Below, one piece after another: positions 22,887 to 23,325 of a DNA stretch of 23,325 nt (position 1 is its first letter; every line of letters starts with the position of its first letter). Both the position numbers and the translations under genes were made by a program. The notes beneath the pieces are model-generated. The model made no database searches, was not told where the DNA came from, and worked only from the letters and a program-made list of their open reading frames with translations. Location of the stretch: the NCBI GenBank assembly GCA_002439735.1, contig DJPG01000038.1, forward strand, positions 1-23,325, given 5' to 3'. The DNA is from Firmicutes bacterium UBA6418 (GTDB lineage Bacteria > Bacillota > Clostridia > Peptostreptococcales > Anaerovoracaceae).

Positions 22887-23325
22887 GGCTGTTTCCTCCC
22901 ATTTTCAAAGTAAGCGATACTGAAGCGTAAAAAATCTTCCGCGGCTTTTGAGATCCGCCGCTTTGGGTTTTGCGTTACCGTCACGATACGGCTTGCTTTC
23001 GGCTTTATGAGATGGAGCAGGTGGATCTGGTTCTCGTCTGCCTCTCCCCAGGAGAACTGCGGCCAAAAGGCAACGCCCATTCCCGCAGCCAGCAGATCCT
23101 TCAGGGACTGTGGGTTGTCGCTTTCCAGACTGACGCGCGGGCTGATGCCGCTCTCACCCCACATGCGGTTGCATAGATTGTGATACGGCATATTGACCGG
23201 AAACGTAAGAAACGGCTCGTTGCGCACTTCCTGCAAGGTGATCTCCTCTCGATCCGCAAAGCGGGAAGCCGCGGGGACCGCCAGATAGATCTCTTCTTCC
23301 ATCAGCTTCTGTGTGCCGGCCGCGA
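22883..23325 (-). CDS. LysR family transcriptional regulator, C-terminal part (5' end off window)
   Basis: The frame is open through the window edge, so the DNA-binding domain is missing. The visible ~147 residues are the LysR substrate-binding region: EEEIYLAVPAASRFADREEI and EPFLTFPVNMPYHNLCNRMWGESGISPRVSLES. The conserved LKDLLAAGMGVAFWPQFSW follows, where the G-G-(V/I)-x-(F/L)-P element of the effector domain is recognisable. The internal ATG at 23302 is not the start. It is translationally coupled to the SanA-like gene. The effector and target are unknown. Confidence 0.88.
   Translation of the reverse strand, partial: AAGTQKLMEEEIYLAVPAASRFADREEITLQEVRNEPFLTFPVNMPYHNLCNRMWGESGISPRVSLESDNPQSLKDLLAAGMGVAFWPQFSWGEADENQIHLLHLIKPKASRIVTVTQNPKRRISKAAEDFLRFSIAYFENGRKQP

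Overview
The window is a stretch of bacterial chromosome from a spore-forming, Gram-positive anaerobe-type Firmicute, most likely class Clostridia. Three things point there: sporulation genes yabP and yabQ next to a divIC-like division gene, an RNase M5 gene, and strong AGGAGG-type ribosome binding sites throughout. By eye the base composition is moderately GC-rich, with an AT-richer first ~850 bases. The genus cannot be resolved from the sequence. No rRNA, tRNA, CRISPR array or complete insertion sequence was seen. No gene-free stretch exceeds about 300 bases; the longest is 3111-3369.

Layout. (1) 1-755, minus: 3' truncated Rpn/PD-(D/E)XK transposase-like nuclease with its own promoter. (2) 872-3110, minus: an ECF-like sigma factor overlapping a large multi-pass membrane protein that may be its sensor or anti-sigma partner. 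(3) 3254-3431, plus: a small membrane ORF broken by one extra A in an A7 tract. (4) 3370-4035, minus: PAP2-family phosphatase. (5) 4212-4952, plus: PlsC-type acyltransferase, ending in a bidirectional terminator. (6) 5021-11539, minus: one long probable operon yabP-yabQ-divIC-rnmV-rsmA-LTA synthase-sodium:solute symporter-GNAT, with many overlapping gene ends. (7) 11711-12685, minus: AraC regulator, divergent from (8) 12862-19117, plus: an ECF transporter (MptD-like S component, T component, fused double ATPase) followed by two half-size ABC transporter permease-ATPases of the YbtP/YbtQ-IrtA/IrtB type. (9) 19221-20863, minus: a lipoprotein and a tandem DUF2750 protein. (10) 20941-23325, minus: LysR regulator (5' end off the window), SanA/DUF218 membrane protein, and a cysteine desulfurase family protein.

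How the parts may work together. Block 6 mixes spore coat/cortex, division, rRNA maturation and envelope functions; the close packing suggests joint transcription. Blocks 7-8 look like a regulated uptake island. The AraC protein would sense a ligand and control the divergent operon through the repeat-rich 176-base gap. The ECF module and the exporter-fold ABC pair would together import an unidentified substrate, with a metal chelate, siderophore or related small molecule as the leading guess. This island and its control region are the most interesting part of the window.
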